13,720 nucleotides of DNA from Aliiroseovarius sp. F47248L (GTDB lineage Bacteria; Pseudomonadota; Alphaproteobacteria; Rhodobacterales; Rhodobacteraceae): NCBI RefSeq assembly GCF_023016085.1, contig NZ_JALKBF010000005.1, positions 1-13,720 of the forward strand. Reading direction: 5' to 3'. The translations under genes were made by a program, and so were the position numbers. Each line of letters starts with the position of its first letter. Positions within the stretch are counted from its first letter, which is position 1. The notes beneath the pieces were generated by a model. That model did no database searches, was not told the DNA's origin, and worked only from the letters and a program-made list of their open reading frames with translations. Positions 13,319-13,720 of this stretch are shown one piece after another.

Positions 13319-13579
13319 GACATTGGGCACAGCACCAGATGACTATGGGCAATGTGGTGTAGAAAAAGGCTGACCGCTGAAAACCTATGCACGACAAATG
13401 TGTAAACAGGTACGACTGCTCGAGTGAATTCGGGTACGTGACAAAGCGCAAAATTGCCCTCGCGGATTTGCAGGTTCACTGGACGAAGATATACCTGCCC
13501 TTACGGTAATGCTGTGGCCCTATCGGGGTCCGGGGGGGCACGTCGTTGTTGTCGCTGGGGTTGGCCTTGCCGATCCGAA
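13319..13579. other. non-coding interval between convergent glgB and sugar kinase genes
   Basis: No convincing gene is present. The longest plus-strand ATG frame I followed (13387-13509, 40 codons) lacks a ribosome binding site and recognisable similarity. Short inverted repeats occur: ACATTG/CAATGT (13320-13325 / 13350-13355, 24-nt loop), CACC/GGTG (13333-13336 / 13356-13359, which cannot form fully together with the first), and GCAGGT/ACCTGC (13470-13475 / 13493-13498, 17-nt loop). None is followed by a clear T-run on either strand. A G-rich run is found at 13529-13538. The interval must hold whatever terminates the convergent kinase gene, but I cannot point to it. Confidence 0.5.
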
Positions 13580-13720
13580 TTAGAGCTCGTCCGCCCAAGG
13601 GGGATTTGCGCCGGCGCGGGAAACGGTGACGGCGGCGACGCGTGCGCCATGTGCCAGGGCCTGTTTGAGTGCATCGGGAGAGAGGTTCTGGAGTTGATCC
13701 TTTTGCAGCGCACCCAGTTC
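13580..13720 (-). CDS. C-terminal fragment of a PfkB-family sugar kinase, probably fructokinase (partial)
   Basis: On the minus strand, 46 codons run from the window edge to a TAA at 13582-13580. The fragment contains the PfkB-like C-terminal alpha-helical stretch LSPDALKQALAHGARVAA and then VTVSRAGANPPWADEL at the end. The terminal (T)xSRAGANPP pattern is what I associate with bacterial fructokinases of the ribokinase/PfkB fold, in which the last helix and strand follow the ATP site. The catalytic GAGD region lies outside the window, so substrate cannot be confirmed. A fructokinase would phosphorylate fructose to fructose-6-P, a known activator of alphaproteobacterial GlgC enzymes; that link to the neighbouring operon is inference. 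The gene is convergent to the glycogen operon and so not part of it. Confidence 0.65.
   Translation of the reverse strand, partial: ELGALQKDQLQNLSPDALKQALAHGARVAAVTVSRAGANPPWADEL

Noticed and set aside
13251..13451. A 66-codon minus-strand frame overlapping the glgB 3' end
   Set aside because: It runs antisense into glgB, is Cys/Arg/Ser-rich with no recognisable domain, and would lie across the terminator candidate.
13387..13509. A 40-codon plus-strand frame in the interval after glgB
   Set aside because: It has no Shine-Dalgarno sequence, no recognisable similarity and ordinary composition. A frame this short is expected by chance.
13501..13713. A 70-codon minus-strand frame at the right edge
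   Set aside because: It is in the wrong frame of the same strand as the sugar-kinase C-terminus. The alternate frame gives the coherent GANPPW-type ending, whereas this one is Pro/Ser/Arg-rich and unstructured.

Overview
The window holds one complete glycogen-metabolism operon on the + strand, seven genes packed end to end (about 240-13303): glgC, glgA, glgX, malQ, pgm, glgP, glgB. All seven reading frames are intact and full length, and every catalytic motif I looked for is present. Moderately high GC in coding DNA, a GlgC of the ~420-residue Agrobacterium/Rhodobacter size class, and the 3' neighbour's C-terminus point to an alphaproteobacterium, most likely a Rhodobacteraceae (Roseobacter-type) organism. 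That assignment rests on protein style only and is an inference.

Layout: 1-239 is the left edge plus an AT-rich promoter/leader. It contains four copies of the pentamer TGACC/GGTCA and a short hairpin directly before the glgC ribosome binding site. A fragment of a further gene may occupy 1-53 (minus strand) or 3-71 (plus strand), but neither can be proved. From 240 to 13303 the seven genes run with almost no spacers. Three junctions are 4-bp ATGA stop/start overlaps (glgC-glgA, glgX-malQ, glgP-glgB), one is a 35-bp overlap (malQ-pgm), one is a 6-bp gap (glgA-glgX), and one is a 25-bp gap (pgm-glgP). That last gap is bridged exactly by a 10-codon mini-ORF sharing ATGA overlaps with both neighbours. 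A weak terminator-like hairpin with a T-rich tract overlaps the glgB stop codon. About 275 bp of apparently non-coding DNA follows, and the window ends in the last 46 codons of a convergent (minus-strand) PfkB-type sugar kinase, probably fructokinase.

Functionally, Pgm interconverts glucose-6-P and glucose-1-P; GlgC makes ADP-glucose; GlgA extends alpha-1,4 chains; GlgB adds alpha-1,6 branches. For breakdown, GlgP phosphorolyses outer chains back to glucose-1-P, GlgX removes the short limit branches, and MalQ disproportionates the released maltodextrins into chains GlgP can use again. Synthetic and degradative enzymes therefore appear to be made from one transcript, so the direction of flux would have to be set by enzyme-level control, such as allosteric regulation of GlgC, rather than by separate transcription.

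I found no mobile element, CRISPR array, tRNA/rRNA or defence system. The enzymology is well known; the points worth a second look are regulatory and architectural (the pgm-glgP bridging mini-ORF, the TGACC repeats, the leader hairpin, the malQ-pgm overlap).
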